Below, piece by piece: positions 47,301-57,051 of a stretch of DNA of 64,000 nt. Source of the stretch: an uncultured Bacteroidota bacterium (lineage in GTDB: Bacteria > Bacteroidota > Bacteroidia > Chitinophagales > Chitinophagaceae). The translations under genes and the position numbers were made by a program. Location: contig CAJBRT010000190.1 of NCBI GenBank assembly GCA_903958045.1, positions 29,718 through 93,717 of the forward strand, read 5' to 3'. Position 1 is the stretch's first letter. Each line of letters starts with the position of its first letter. A model generated the notes under the pieces. It ran no database searches. It saw nothing but the letters and a program-made list of their open reading frames with translations, and had not been told where the DNA came from.

Positions 47301-47486
47301 AAGCAAGTACAAGCAGAACGCAGCCGCTTAATTGCAAAAATGGCCGGCGAAAAAAGAGCGGGAAGACCAACCATACCAGCGGCTCCAAGCTATAAAGAAG
47401 TGCATATTTGCAACGACCACTCTCATAAATTAGGTATGCTTGAAATAGAAGGTGAAGAAGTGGCAAACCAAAACGATAACAAATAA
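44394..47486 (+). CDS. Secreted two-domain amidohydrolase (N-terminal domain degenerate)
   Basis: Signal peptide; two amidohydrolase-type repeats (FIYPSFIDAYTDYG... and VTAGIIDEHSHIAS...ITCHSY...THILEGY...INSDDAEM...GSIKAGKDADLVVWSDNPL). Confidence 0.9.
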   Translation: MKKICLMFVGLLLLNFVQAQETFQVNGVGDKRDGCYAFTNATIVKDAQTTIKNATLVIRDGKIVAVGEGVAVPADAVVVDCKDKFIYPSFIDAYTDYGMPQQQRAQAAFSFGGPSQLTNNQKGAYGWNQALKSDVEGHKLFSVDDARAKSFRETGFGTVLTHQKDGIVRGTGAVVALANNKDNFVVVKEKAASLLSFNKGTSTQTYPSSLMGSIALLRQTYLDAAWYKNNPAATGLQGDGVNITLQSFNANAGLPQIFDPADRGAGDVWGVMRADRIGDEFGVQYIIKATGKEYQRIKEVAATKAPLIVNLNFPVAMDVEDPADARLVSLQDMKHWELAPTNPGAIEKAGIPFCLTSSDLRDAKSFLSSVRKAIENGLSEKAAMDALTKTPATWFGVYDKVGSIETGKLANFIITTGPVFAEKTTLLQNWVLGEKHAVNESAWTSVNGNYTLTLHSATPQTFAFEIKSNNSATVIAKDTVAATFSYDGKVVKFSFAPEKRSRNNIRFTGFNAGNTFNGTAQDAEGNNFTWTAVYASASKPDTASNAGGRGRMGAGGFGGGAGAPGKMGKVTFPMMGFGVDSLQTNAQVYLIKNATVWTSEKEGILQQTDVLVKNGKIAKVGKNLSDASAKIIDATGKHVTAGIIDEHSHIASASTNEGGQSVTSEVRIQDNINPDDIDIYRQLSGGVTTSHILHGSANTIGGQTQLIKLRWGADDAGLLFKGADPFIKFALGENVKRTSSTQGNNRYPDTRMGVEQVLNDAFARAKAYEAALAQNPATRRDLELDALVEIMNKKRFITCHSYVQSEITATMRVAEKYGFKINTFTHILEGYKVADKMKAHGVAASTFSDWWAYKVEVTDAIPYNAAIMTKVGLNVAINSDDAEMARRLNQEAAKSVKYGGLTEEEALKMVTINPAKMLHVDSKVGSIKAGKDADLVVWSDNPLSIYAKAEKTMVDGIVYFDREKDAQMRKQVQAERSRLIAKMAGEKRAGRPTIPAAPSYKEVHICNDHSHKLGMLEIEGEEVANQNDNK

Positions 47487-47497
47487 ACTGTAGCGAC

Positions 47498-48808
47498 ATG
47501 AAAAAAATAATAGTTACACTTAGCGCGCTCGTATCATTCACTGCTGCAGTATTTGCACAAGATGATGTTTACCCAGCCGCAAAACAAAATAAAAAAACAG
47601 CCATTGTGGGTGCTACCGTGCACGTAGGTAATGGTCAGGTTATAGAAAACGGTACCGTTGTTTTTGACAATGGAAAAATCGTGTATGCTGGCGACGCAGC
47701 AGCTGCGCCAAAAGCAGAAAACACCATTGATGCAAAAGGCAAACAGGTATATCCAGGTTTAATTTTACCCTCTTCTAATTTAGGTTTACAAGAAATTACT
47801 GGCGTTAGAGGTAGCACCGATATCAATGAAATTGGTGAGTTTAACCCAAGTGTACGTAGCATCGCAGCGTATAAAGCAGAGTCTGTTATTATCAATACTT
47901 TACGGTTAAATGGTATTTTACTTGCACACACCATTCCTGGCGGCCAACTTATTGCTGGTCAATCATCGGTGGTGCAATTAGATGCATGGAACTTCGAAGA
48001 CGCAGCGTACAAAACAGATATGGGTATGCATTTTTACATGCCTAGCTTATTATCTAGAGGCGGAGGACGCGGTTTTGGCCGTGGCTTTGGCGGTGCCCCA
48101 GCAGGAGATCCTATCAAAGAAGCACTAGATAAAATTGAAAGCGTAAAAGCTATTTTTAGAGAAGCGAAAGCGTATCACCAAAAAGGAGCTGACAAACAAA
48201 TCAATTTGAAACTAGAAGCAACCAAAGGTTTATTTAACCGCACACAAAAATTATTTGTGCACTGCGATCAAATAAAACAAATGATTGTAGCGATTGATTT
48301 TGTAAAAGAATTTGGTTTTGATGTAGTGTTAGTAGGTGCAAGCGAAAGCTGGCAAATTGCGGATTTGTTAAAAGCCAACAATATTGCTGTTATCTTAACA
48401 CAAGAACATAGTTTACCCACTACCGATGATGATGATATCGATCAACCGTATAAAGCAGCAAGCGTTCTACAAAAAGCTGGCGTTTTATTTTGCTTAAACG
48501 ATGACGATCCTCAAAACCGCGGTAGAAATCTGATGTTTAACGCTGGAACCGCTGCTGCATATGGGTTAGGTAAAGAAGGCGCTCTTCAAGCCATTACCTT
48601 AAATGCTGCGAAAATTTTAGGGGTAGCTGATAAAACAGGTACCCTAGAAGTGGGGAAAGACGCTAATATCGTAATCAGCGAAGGCGATATTTTAGACATG
48701 AAGTCTAGTATTATTACCGATGCATTTATACAAGGCCGCGCGGTTGCAATAACAAGCAAGCACAAGCAGTTGTATGACCGTTACAAGCATAAGTACGAGA
48801 TTAAATAA
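47498..48808 (+). CDS. Secreted amidohydrolase-family protein, HxH motif absent
   Basis: VYPGLILPSSNLGL...LNAAKILGVADKTGTLEVGKDANIVISEGD. Confidence 0.85.
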   Translation: MKKIIVTLSALVSFTAAVFAQDDVYPAAKQNKKTAIVGATVHVGNGQVIENGTVVFDNGKIVYAGDAAAAPKAENTIDAKGKQVYPGLILPSSNLGLQEITGVRGSTDINEIGEFNPSVRSIAAYKAESVIINTLRLNGILLAHTIPGGQLIAGQSSVVQLDAWNFEDAAYKTDMGMHFYMPSLLSRGGGRGFGRGFGGAPAGDPIKEALDKIESVKAIFREAKAYHQKGADKQINLKLEATKGLFNRTQKLFVHCDQIKQMIVAIDFVKEFGFDVVLVGASESWQIADLLKANNIAVILTQEHSLPTTDDDDIDQPYKAASVLQKAGVLFCLNDDDPQNRGRNLMFNAGTAAAYGLGKEGALQAITLNAAKILGVADKTGTLEVGKDANIVISEGDILDMKSSIITDAFIQGRAVAITSKHKQLYDRYKHKYEIK

Positions 48809-48826
48809 AGAGTTCAATCCCTTATC

Positions 48827-48855
48827 AAAACCCCGGCAAAACGCCGGGGTTTTTT
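48827..48855 (+). terminator. Rho-independent terminator after the amidohydrolase genes
   Basis: AAAA-CCCCGGC-aaaac-GCCGGGG-TTTTTT. Confidence 0.9.
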
Positions 48856-48868
48856 GTAACTTTACGCC

Positions 48869-51772
48869 ATGGCTAAAAAACTTTTTTTGTTGGATGCGCT
48901 CGCACTTATTTATAGAGCGTATTATGGACTGATTAGAAATCCACGCATTACCTCTAAAGGAAAAAACACCAATGCGCAATTTGGATTTACCAACACATTA
49001 ATTGATTTAATCAACAAAGAAAAGCCAACGCATATTGCCGTTTGTTTTGATACACACGCCCCTACCGAACGTCACACTGACTTTACTGAATACAAAGCCA
49101 ATAGACAAGAAGCCCCCGAAGATTTAATTGATTCTATTCCTGAAATTCAGCGAATTATTAGGGCTTTTAATATTCCAGTAATGGAACTCGATGGCTATGA
49201 AGCTGATGACGTAATTGGGACCCTTGCTTGGCAGGCCGCTGACAAAGGCTACGAAGTGTACATGGTAACCCCCGACAAAGATTATGGCCAGTTACTGATT
49301 CATCCGGGCGTATATATGTATAAGCCTCCATTTATGGGTAACGCCGCAGAAATTTTAGACGCACAAAAAATATGTGAGAAGTGGGATATCGCCCGCGTAG
49401 AGCAGGTGGTAGACATGCTAGGTTTAATGGGCGACGCCGTAGATAATATTCCGGGTATTATGGGTGTGGGTGAAAAAACCGCAGCTAAACTTTTAAAAGA
49501 ATACGATACCCTCGAAAACGTATTAGCCAATGCGCACAATATTAAAGGCGCCATGGGTGAAAAAATTAGAAAAGGTGTAGACGACGCGATTATGAGTAAA
49601 AAGCTCGCTAAAATTATCACCGACGTTCCGGTAAGTTTTCATGAAGAAGATTTTGCACTCTCTCCTATTAATAAAGAAGCCCTCGCTGAAATTTTTGTTG
49701 AGCTTGAATTTAAAACACTCGGTAAAAGAATTTTAGGTGATGATTTTAACGCCTATATGCCTGCACCAGAAGGCGTACAAACAGATTTGTTTGGCAACGA
49801 AGTGGTAGCTGCTCCTTCTAAAAAATCAAGCGCAGCAAATACGGGCGCTAACCCTGGCGCACAAGGCGCCTCGGCGAGTGCGGGTTCTATGGAAGCCGCC
49901 GAAGCCGTGGGGAACGCCGGTGAAGAAGCAGAACAGCGCGGAATGATTGCTGATAAAAATATTACCAATACACCGCACCAATATATTTGTGTTGAAACAG
50001 AAGCTGCATTAAAATCACTTGCGGAGCAGTTACTAATTGCCACCGAAATTTGTTTTGATACAGAAACCACTGGAACCGATGCCAACAATGTAGAACTGGT
50101 AGGATTTAGTTTTTCAGAAAAACCAGGACAGGGTTATTATATTCCTTGCCCACCAGATGAGGCGGGTGCTAAAAAAATGCTTTCTTATTTTGACAAAGTA
50201 TTTGCAAAACAAGACCTCGTACTAATTGGACAAAACATAAAATACGATTTACTGGTACTAAAATGGTATGGCGTAGTTCCTGCAAATAAACTTTTTGATA
50301 CCATGCTGGCGCACTATGTAATTGAGCCAGAAGGCAGGCGCAGTATGGATTTACTCAGTGCTCAATATTTAGGATACGAGCCCGTACATATAGAAGCCCT
50401 CATTGGAAAAAAGGGAAAAAATCAGGGCAGTATGCGTGATGTGGCTGTAGAACAAATTACCGAATATGCTGCTGAAGACGCCGATATAACACTTCAATTA
50501 AAACAAGTTTTTGTTCCTTTATTAAAAGAAAAAGAAGTAGAGCGCGTTTTTGAAAATGTAGAAAATCCACTCGTGCGCGTACTTGCCGACATGGAATTTG
50601 AAGGCGTTAAAATTGATAACAACTTTTTAAACGAATACAGCAAATTATTAGAAGTAGACGCCAAGCAGTTTGAAGAAAATGTGTATGCAGCAGCAGGTGT
50701 TCGTTTTAATTTAGCATCACCCAAACAATTGGGTGAAGTTTTATTTGATAAATTAAAACTAGACCCTAAAGCAAAAAAAACAAAAACGGGTCAGTACGCT
50801 ACCGGCGAAGACGTGCTTCTAAAATTATCCAACCAGCATAAAATTGTAGATGACATTTTAGGATTTAGAGAGCTTACTAAATTAAAATCTACGTATGTAG
50901 ATGCGCTTCCGCTCATGATCAATCCAAAAACTGGACGCGTGCATACCAGTTATGCGCAGGCAGTGGCGGTAACGGGTCGTTTAAGTAGCACGAATCCCAA
51001 TTTGCAAAACATTCCTATCCGAACGGCGCGCGGTAGAGAAATTAGAAAAGCCTTTATTCCGCGTGAGCCGGGTCGTATACTCATGAGTGCCGACTATTCT
51101 CAAATAGAACTGCGTATTGTAGCAGCTATTAGTGGTGACCCTAACATGTGCGCGGCTTTTAAAGCCGGTATTGACATCCATACCGCTACTGCTGCCAAGG
51201 TATATGGCGTAGAAGTAGCAGATGTAACCAAAGAAATGCGTTACAAAGCCAAGAGTGTCAACTTTGGAATCATTTATGGACAGGGCGCTTTTGGGCTTGC
51301 CGATAATTTGGGCATCTCCAGAACCGAGGCCAAAGAAATCATTGACAACTACAAAAAGGAGTTTCCAAATATCCAGGGTTATATGGACGAGCAAGTGGCT
51401 CTCGCCAAAGAAAAGGGTTATGTAGAAACCCTGATGGGCCGTAAACGCTGGTTAAAAGATATCAATAGTAGCAACTTTACCGTTCGGGGTTTTGCGGAAA
51501 GAAACGCCATCAATTCACCTATACAGGGTACGGCTGCAGATATGATTAAGTTAGCCATGATTAAAGTGCACGCTCAAATGGGTGCCGGCAACTGGGGGTC
51601 TAAAATGATTTTACAAGTACACGATGAACTTGTGTTTGACGCGGTCCCAGCAGAGGCGGATGCACTTGAAAAATTGATTATTGAATGTATGACTACCGCT
51701 TTACCTTTGCCAAACGGTGTTCCAGTAGAAGCAGAAGTGGGAAAAGGCAACAACTGGTTAGAAGCACATTAA
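48869..51772 (+). CDS. polA: DNA polymerase I
   Basis: 5'-3' exo domain (LLDALALIYRAYYGL...DNIPGIMGVGEKTAAKLL), 3'-5' exo motif CFDTETTGTD, polymerase motifs SADYSQIELRIVAAISGD and LQVHDELVFD. Confidence 0.97.
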   Translation: MAKKLFLLDALALIYRAYYGLIRNPRITSKGKNTNAQFGFTNTLIDLINKEKPTHIAVCFDTHAPTERHTDFTEYKANRQEAPEDLIDSIPEIQRIIRAFNIPVMELDGYEADDVIGTLAWQAADKGYEVYMVTPDKDYGQLLIHPGVYMYKPPFMGNAAEILDAQKICEKWDIARVEQVVDMLGLMGDAVDNIPGIMGVGEKTAAKLLKEYDTLENVLANAHNIKGAMGEKIRKGVDDAIMSKKLAKIITDVPVSFHEEDFALSPINKEALAEIFVELEFKTLGKRILGDDFNAYMPAPEGVQTDLFGNEVVAAPSKKSSAANTGANPGAQGASASAGSMEAAEAVGNAGEEAEQRGMIADKNITNTPHQYICVETEAALKSLAEQLLIATEICFDTETTGTDANNVELVGFSFSEKPGQGYYIPCPPDEAGAKKMLSYFDKVFAKQDLVLIGQNIKYDLLVLKWYGVVPANKLFDTMLAHYVIEPEGRRSMDLLSAQYLGYEPVHIEALIGKKGKNQGSMRDVAVEQITEYAAEDADITLQLKQVFVPLLKEKEVERVFENVENPLVRVLADMEFEGVKIDNNFLNEYSKLLEVDAKQFEENVYAAAGVRFNLASPKQLGEVLFDKLKLDPKAKKTKTGQYATGEDVLLKLSNQHKIVDDILGFRELTKLKSTYVDALPLMINPKTGRVHTSYAQAVAVTGRLSSTNPNLQNIPIRTARGREIRKAFIPREPGRILMSADYSQIELRIVAAISGDPNMCAAFKAGIDIHTATAAKVYGVEVADVTKEMRYKAKSVNFGIIYGQGAFGLADNLGISRTEAKEIIDNYKKEFPNIQGYMDEQVALAKEKGYVETLMGRKRWLKDINSSNFTVRGFAERNAINSPIQGTAADMIKLAMIKVHAQMGAGNWGSKMILQVHDELVFDAVPAEADALEKLIIECMTTALPLPNGVPVEAEVGKGNNWLEAH

Positions 51773-51784
51773 TATAAGGTAGTT

Positions 51785-52561
51785 ATGGTGGCACAACTTT
51801 TATCATTTCGCTGGGATATTATGCCAGAAGCTTTTTTAAAAATTGGCTCTCGTTATTTTTTAGCGGCCGCCATTGCTTTTATTATTTTCTATGTTGTTTT
51901 TAAGCAACAGTTTTTCTATAAAAAAATTCAAAAGCGTTTTCCAAAAGTTCCAGACTATTTGCGTGAAGCAGGCTTTTCATTAAGCACTATGCTCATCTTT
52001 AGTTTTCTAATCATGCTATTAAATTCGTCACCGGTAGCAGAGCATACAACGCGTTATAAAGATATTAGTGAATATGGATGGGGCTATTATTTTTTAGCAT
52101 TTCCCATCATGTTTATACTGCATGATTTTTATTTTTATTGGGTACACCGACTCATGCACCACAAAACACTTTTCAAATATGTGCACCTCGTGCACCACCG
52201 CTCAACCAACCCCTCTCCTTGGGCTGCGTATGCGTTTCATCCGATAGAATCGGTATTAGAACACGGCATTGTGGTACTGTTTTATTTTATCATGCCCATT
52301 CATATTACACAACTAGCGATTTTCTTTTTATTCTCGATTGTATATAATGTATACGGACACCTGGGCTACGAATTATATCCGACTGGATTTCATAAAACTA
52401 AAATTGGCAGATGGATTAACACGTCTACCAACCACAATCAGCACCATCAATATTTTACAGGTAATTACGGGCTCTATACACTTGTGTGGGACCGCCTCTT
52501 CAATACAATTCGCGCAGATTACGATGATCGTTTTGTAGACGCTACTACGCGCAGTAAATAA
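51785..52561 (+). CDS. Sterol desaturase / fatty acid hydroxylase superfamily protein
   Basis: His boxes HRLMHH, HLVHHRS, NHNQHHQYF; hydrophobic segments. Confidence 0.9.
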   Translation: MVAQLLSFRWDIMPEAFLKIGSRYFLAAAIAFIIFYVVFKQQFFYKKIQKRFPKVPDYLREAGFSLSTMLIFSFLIMLLNSSPVAEHTTRYKDISEYGWGYYFLAFPIMFILHDFYFYWVHRLMHHKTLFKYVHLVHHRSTNPSPWAAYAFHPIESVLEHGIVVLFYFIMPIHITQLAIFFLFSIVYNVYGHLGYELYPTGFHKTKIGRWINTSTNHNQHHQYFTGNYGLYTLVWDRLFNTIRADYDDRFVDATTRSK

Positions 52562-52562
52562 A

Positions 52563-53069
52563 TTATTTTTTCTTGTAGATAGGAACCGTGCTACATGGTT
52601 CGCCAAACATAATAGACTTTGTAACAGGCCTTAGTTTGTTGGTAATGCTTACATACGCAGCTGCCGGAATTTTAATATCACCACAGCCTTTTACCACCAC
52701 TCTTTTATCGGTGTAGTCTTCTGCGCTAATGGCTTCAATATTTTGAAGTAGTATCTTCTCTTGCAATGCCGCTTCTGTACCAAAAAACACCGTGTTGGCA
52801 TAAGGTGCAAGCGCAGACGCTATAAGCATATACGCCCACATAGGAATGATTGCATCGGCAGAGCAGGTGATCGCAACATCCGCATTTTGATACTGCGTCC
52901 AATCGGTGGCTGTTAGCGCTGCTCTAAAATCTTTTTCTTTTAAAATGAGGCCCATAAATAAATGATCCTTCACGTCAAAAACCATGATAGGCCCAGCCGG
53001 ATAATATTTTTCTAGGTCTAATGAAATTAAACCGCTCTCTTCTACTTTATTGATAATGGGTTCTGCCAT
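52563..53069 (-). CDS. DUF2480 family protein
   Basis: SGLISLDLEKYYPAGPIMVFDVKDHLFMGLILKEKDFRAAL...VVVKGCGDIKIPAAAYVSITNKLRPVTKSIMFGEPCSTVPIYK. Confidence 0.75.
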   Translation of the reverse strand: MAEPIINKVEESGLISLDLEKYYPAGPIMVFDVKDHLFMGLILKEKDFRAALTATDWTQYQNADVAITCSADAIIPMWAYMLIASALAPYANTVFFGTEAALQEKILLQNIEAISAEDYTDKRVVVKGCGDIKIPAAAYVSITNKLRPVTKSIMFGEPCSTVPIYKKK

Positions 53070-53078
53070 AACAAAAAA

Positions 53079-54668
53079 TTATCTGTTCATGCTCGCTAAA
53101 AACTCTTCGTTGTCTTTGGTACCACGCATGCGTTTTAATAGTTCGTTCATGGCTTCATCGGTATTCATATCGTTGATGAACAAACGTAAAATATTCATGC
53201 GGCCTAGCACTTCTTTATCAAGTAATAAATCATCTCTACGTGTAGAAGAACCCACTAAATCAATAGCAGGGAAGATACGCTTGTTGGCTAGTTTGCGATC
53301 AAGCTGTAATTCCATATTACCCGTACCTTTAAATTCTTCAAAGATTACTTCGTCCATTTTAGAACCGGTTTCAATTAACGCAGTTGCTAAAATAGTTAAG
53401 GAACCACCGTGCTCAATTTTACGCGCGGCACCAAAAAATTGTTTTGGTTTTAGAAGGGCATTCGCTTCCACACCACCACTTAAAACTTTACCACTACTTG
53501 GCGCTACGGTATTATGCGCACGTGCTAAACGTGTAATAGAATCTAATAAGATAACAACGTCATGACCGCACTCTACAAGTCGTTTTGCTTTTTGTAGTGC
53601 GATACTAGAAACCTTCACGTGTTTTTCTGCGGGCTCATCAAAAGTAGAAGCAATCACTTCTGCTCTTACGCTGCGCTCCATATCGGTTACTTCCTCTGGT
53701 CTTTCATCAATTAAAACCACCATCAAATAAACCTCTGGATGGTTTGCTGCGATTGCGTTTGCCACTTCTTTAAGAAGCATGGTTTTACCCACTTTTGGTT
53801 GCGCCACAATCAGTCCACGCTGACCTTTACCTATGGGGGTAAAGAGGTCAATAATACGCGTACTATAATTTGTTGGAGACGTAAACAGGTTTAGTTTTTC
53901 GTTGGGGAATAACGGCGTTAAATAATCAAATGGCACACGGTCACGCACTTCGTCCGGTCTTTTACCATTGATAAAATCAACTTTAATGAGTGCAAAATAT
54001 TTCTCACCTTCTTTAGGAGGGCGAACAGCACCTTGTACGGTATCACCCGTTTTTAATCCAAATAATTTTATTTGTGAAGGAGAAACATACACATCATCTG
54101 GTGATGATAAATAATTGTAATCAGAAGAACGTAAAAAACCATACCCATCAGGCATCATTTCTAAAACGCCTTCGCCTTCAATCATTCCTTCAAACTCAAT
54201 ATTAAATACCGGTTCTTTTTTGTGTGGTCTTGGCGGGTGTTGACTAGGTGTTGTATTTTCTGGTGCCTGTGCTGCCTCTGCGTTTTCTGGTGCTTGAGCC
54301 GCGTCAGCATTTTCTGTTGCTGCTGCTAATACAGGTGCTTCTGTTTTTTCTGGACGCTCAGGTCTTGGATTTGCTTTTTTAATTGGTCTCGCCTTTTGCA
54401 TTGGTGCAGCAGCTGGCACTTCTTCACTCATCACTTCTGCTTCTTCGGTACCATTACTCGTTTTTACGGTAACAGGCTTACGACCTTTTACGGGTGGCTT
54501 TTTCTTACCATCGTCTTTTGCAGACGCTTCACTTACCGCTTGGCTGTCTAGTATTTTATAGATGAGCGCTTGCTTGTCTAATTTTTTAAAACCTGTAATT
54601 TTTAAACCTTGTGCGATGTCTTGTAACACTGGTAACAAAAGATCGTTTAATTGTAAGATGTCGTACAT
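53079..54668 (-). CDS. rho: Transcription termination factor Rho with long low-complexity N-terminal insertion
   Basis: [26 protein letters not shown]...[29 protein letters not shown]...[18 protein letters not shown]...[15 protein letters not shown]. Confidence 0.97.
   Translation of the reverse strand: MYDILQLNDLLLPVLQDIAQGLKITGFKKLDKQALIYKILDSQAVSEASAKDDGKKKPPVKGRKPVTVKTSNGTEEAEVMSEEVPAAAPMQKARPIKKANPRPERPEKTEAPVLAAATENADAAQAPENAEAAQAPENTTPSQHPPRPHKKEPVFNIEFEGMIEGEGVLEMMPDGYGFLRSSDYNYLSSPDDVYVSPSQIKLFGLKTGDTVQGAVRPPKEGEKYFALIKVDFINGKRPDEVRDRVPFDYLTPLFPNEKLNLFTSPTNYSTRIIDLFTPIGKGQRGLIVAQPKVGKTMLLKEVANAIAANHPEVYLMVVLIDERPEEVTDMERSVRAEVIASTFDEPAEKHVKVSSIALQKAKRLVECGHDVVILLDSITRLARAHNTVAPSSGKVLSGGVEANALLKPKQFFGAARKIEHGGSLTILATALIETGSKMDEVIFEEFKGTGNMELQLDRKLANKRIFPAIDLVGSSTRRDDLLLDKEVLGRMNILRLFINDMNTDEAMNELLKRMRGTKDNEEFLASMNR
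54255..54330. repeat. In-frame 27-nt tandem repeat in rho (about 2.5-3 units)
   Basis: Units 54255-54281 and 54282-54308 plus a partial third; encode [18 protein letters not shown]. Confidence 0.75.
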
Positions 54669-54866
54669 AAATAATTTGAAAATGAAATACTCTAGAATTG
54701 AGTTTTGGAATAACTAAGAAAGGGTGATTTTTAAAATAATGGAAAGAAGATAACCTGATTTAAGCAACTGATGGCTCTTTTGGCTTTGTTTCCATTGCAA
54801 TGTTAACACAAAAATCTCTAACACCCATAAAAATTGGCGTAAAAGTCATTTTTTAGCAGTACGGAA

Positions 54867-55310
54867 CTATTCGTAAATTCTTAATAATGAACCCGATAAG
54901 GCTGTTTTGAAGGATTTAAGTGGTGCAGTAGCCGGTCCGTTTAAAACGGTACCAGCGGTATTAAAATTGGATCCGTGACCCGGGCAATAAAAGCGGTTGT
55001 TGTTGCCCTGGAACTCTAAGGTAACCGATTGGTGCGTGCACAAAGAACTCACCGCAATGAGCATGCCCGAAGTGGTTTTGGCAATAATCACATTATTTGC
55101 GGTATCTACATAAAAACCACCATTATTTTGGAGCACATTAAATGGAGAATTAGAAATGTTGATGGTAAAATCCACCGGTTTAGTGGGGTTGCTTGGATTG
55201 GGCGAACTTCCGCCACCTCCATCAGATTTTGTGCAAGACCCAAAACATCCCATTACAAGTAGCGCTGCGCCACTCATGCCCACTTGTTCGATAAAGTCTT
55301 TTCTTTCCAT
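54867..55310 (-). CDS. Rieske [2Fe-2S] protein with exported N-terminus
   Basis: CTHQSVTLEF...FYCPGHGSNFNTAGTVLNGPATAPLKSF; start trimmed. Confidence 0.88.
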   Translation of the reverse strand: MERKDFIEQVGMSGAALLVMGCFGSCTKSDGGGGSSPNPSNPTKPVDFTINISNSPFNVLQNNGGFYVDTANNVIIAKTTSGMLIAVSSLCTHQSVTLEFQGNNNRFYCPGHGSNFNTAGTVLNGPATAPLKSFKTALSGSLLRIYE

Positions 55311-55380
55311 GGTGTGATTGTTTCGTGTATTCAATTTAACAAACTTTGGGATAGAATGTTTGCTTGTTCTTTAAACAAAT

Positions 55381-55388
55381 TATCTTTG
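55381..55388 (+). promoter_or_regulatory. -7 box of the asnS promoter
   Basis: TATCTTTG with TTTG 18 nt upstream (55359-55362); ATG 8 nt downstream. Confidence 0.6.
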
Positions 55389-55396
55389 CAGCCACT

Positions 55397-56848
55397 ATGT
55401 TTAATAAAAGAACAAAAATTAAGGCCCTTTTAACAGGCAGCCTTACTGGACAAAAAGTAACCGCCATGGGTTGGGTGCGCAGCTTTCGTAACAACCAGTT
55501 TATTGCCCTAAATGACGGTAGTACCAACCATAATATACAGGTAGTTGCCGAACTAGGTTTACTAGACGACGCTACTTTAAAGCGCATAACCACGGGTGCT
55601 TCCTTAAAAGTAGAAGGAACGCTGATTGAATCCTTGGGCAAGGGACAGTCGGTAGAAATAAAAGCAATTAGCGTAGAAATACTAGGTGATAGTGACGCGG
55701 AACAATATCCATTGCAACCTAAAAAACACAGCCTCGAGTTTTTAAGAGAGATTGCACACCTTCGTTTTAGAACCAACACATTCAGTGCTGTTTTTAGAAT
55801 CAGACACGCACTCGCATTTGCAGTGCATCAATTTTTCAATGAAAAAGGTTTTGTGTATTTGCACACACCTATCATTACAGCAAGTGATGCAGAAGGTGCG
55901 GGTGAAATGTTTAGAGTTACCACGCTACCAATGGATGGCTCGGCACCAAAAACAGAAAATGGCGATATCGATTTTACCCAAGACTTTTTTGGCAAAAGCA
56001 CTAACCTAACCGTGAGTGGTCAACTCGAAGGAGAGCTAGGCGCCATGGCGTTTTCAGAGATTTATACTTTTGGCCCAACCTTTAGAGCCGAAAATTCTAA
56101 TACCACAAGACACCTCGCCGAGTTTTGGATGATTGAACCCGAGATGGCTTTTTGTGATATTGAAGACAATCAAAATTTAGCCGAAGAATTTATTCAGTAT
56201 CTGATAAAATACGCAATGGAAAATTGCGCCGATGATTTGGCGTTTTTAGATCAACGTTTAGCAGAAGAAGAAAAACAAAAACCAACGAACGAAAGACAAG
56301 AGTTTGGTTTAATTGAAAAATTAAAATTTGTAACGGATAGTAAATTTGAGCGCATCACTTACACCGAAGCGATTGCAATTTTATTAGACTCACCGGCGTA
56401 CAAGAAAAAGAAATTTAAATACGACGTAAGTTGGGGTATTGATATGCAAAGTGAGCACGAGCGTTACCTCGTGGAAAAACATTTTAAAAAGCCCGTAATT
56501 GTTACTGGATATCCAGCTGCTATTAAAGCGTTTTATATGCGCCTCAATGATGGTTGTGAGCCAGGCAAACAAACCGTTGCAGCCATGGATATTTTAGCGC
56601 CAGGTATTGGCGAAATTGTGGGTGGTTCACAAAGAGAAGAGCGCCTCGATAAATTAGTAGCGCGCATGGAAGAGATGCATATTCCTACACATGAAATGAG
56701 TTGGTATTTAGATACGCGCCGTTTTGGTACTGTTCCACACGCGGGTTTTGGTTTAGGATTTGAACGAATGGTGCAATTTGTTACCGGCATGGGTAATATC
56801 AGAGACGTGATCGCTTTTGCAAGAACGCCGAAGAATTGCGAATTTTAA
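55397..56848 (+). CDS. asnS: Asparaginyl-tRNA synthetase
   Basis: [18 protein letters not shown]...[22 protein letters not shown]...[28 protein letters not shown]...[29 protein letters not shown]. Confidence 0.96.
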   Translation: MFNKRTKIKALLTGSLTGQKVTAMGWVRSFRNNQFIALNDGSTNHNIQVVAELGLLDDATLKRITTGASLKVEGTLIESLGKGQSVEIKAISVEILGDSDAEQYPLQPKKHSLEFLREIAHLRFRTNTFSAVFRIRHALAFAVHQFFNEKGFVYLHTPIITASDAEGAGEMFRVTTLPMDGSAPKTENGDIDFTQDFFGKSTNLTVSGQLEGELGAMAFSEIYTFGPTFRAENSNTTRHLAEFWMIEPEMAFCDIEDNQNLAEEFIQYLIKYAMENCADDLAFLDQRLAEEEKQKPTNERQEFGLIEKLKFVTDSKFERITYTEAIAILLDSPAYKKKKFKYDVSWGIDMQSEHERYLVEKHFKKPVIVTGYPAAIKAFYMRLNDGCEPGKQTVAAMDILAPGIGEIVGGSQREERLDKLVARMEEMHIPTHEMSWYLDTRRFGTVPHAGFGLGFERMVQFVTGMGNIRDVIAFARTPKNCEF

Positions 56849-56913
56849 AAAATATGGATTGAACTGTGGATTATATGTGAAATCCCCCTATTTTTGCTGC
56901 CCCGAATGGGAAT

Positions 56914-56986
56914 GGTGCGGTAGCTCAGTCGGTAGAGCAAAGGACTGAAAATCCTTGTGTCGCCGGTTCGATCCCGGCCCACACCA
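56914..56986 (+). tRNA. tRNA-Phe (anticodon GAA)
   Basis: GGTGCGGTAGCTCAGTCGGTAGAGCAAAGGACTGAAAATCCTTGTGTCGCCGGTTCGATCCCGGCCCACACCA; one C5-A68 acceptor mismatch. Confidence 0.93.
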
Positions 56987-56987
56987 C

Positions 56988-57019
56988 AAAGCCTCAGTTT
57001 TAATTACTGGGGCTTTTTA
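56988..57019 (+). terminator. Rho-independent terminator after tRNA-Phe
   Basis: GCCTCAG-ttttaatta-CTGGGGC-TTTTT. Confidence 0.8.
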
Positions 57020-57051
57020 ATGCCCGGTTGTTTCCAAAATCACAATTTTCT

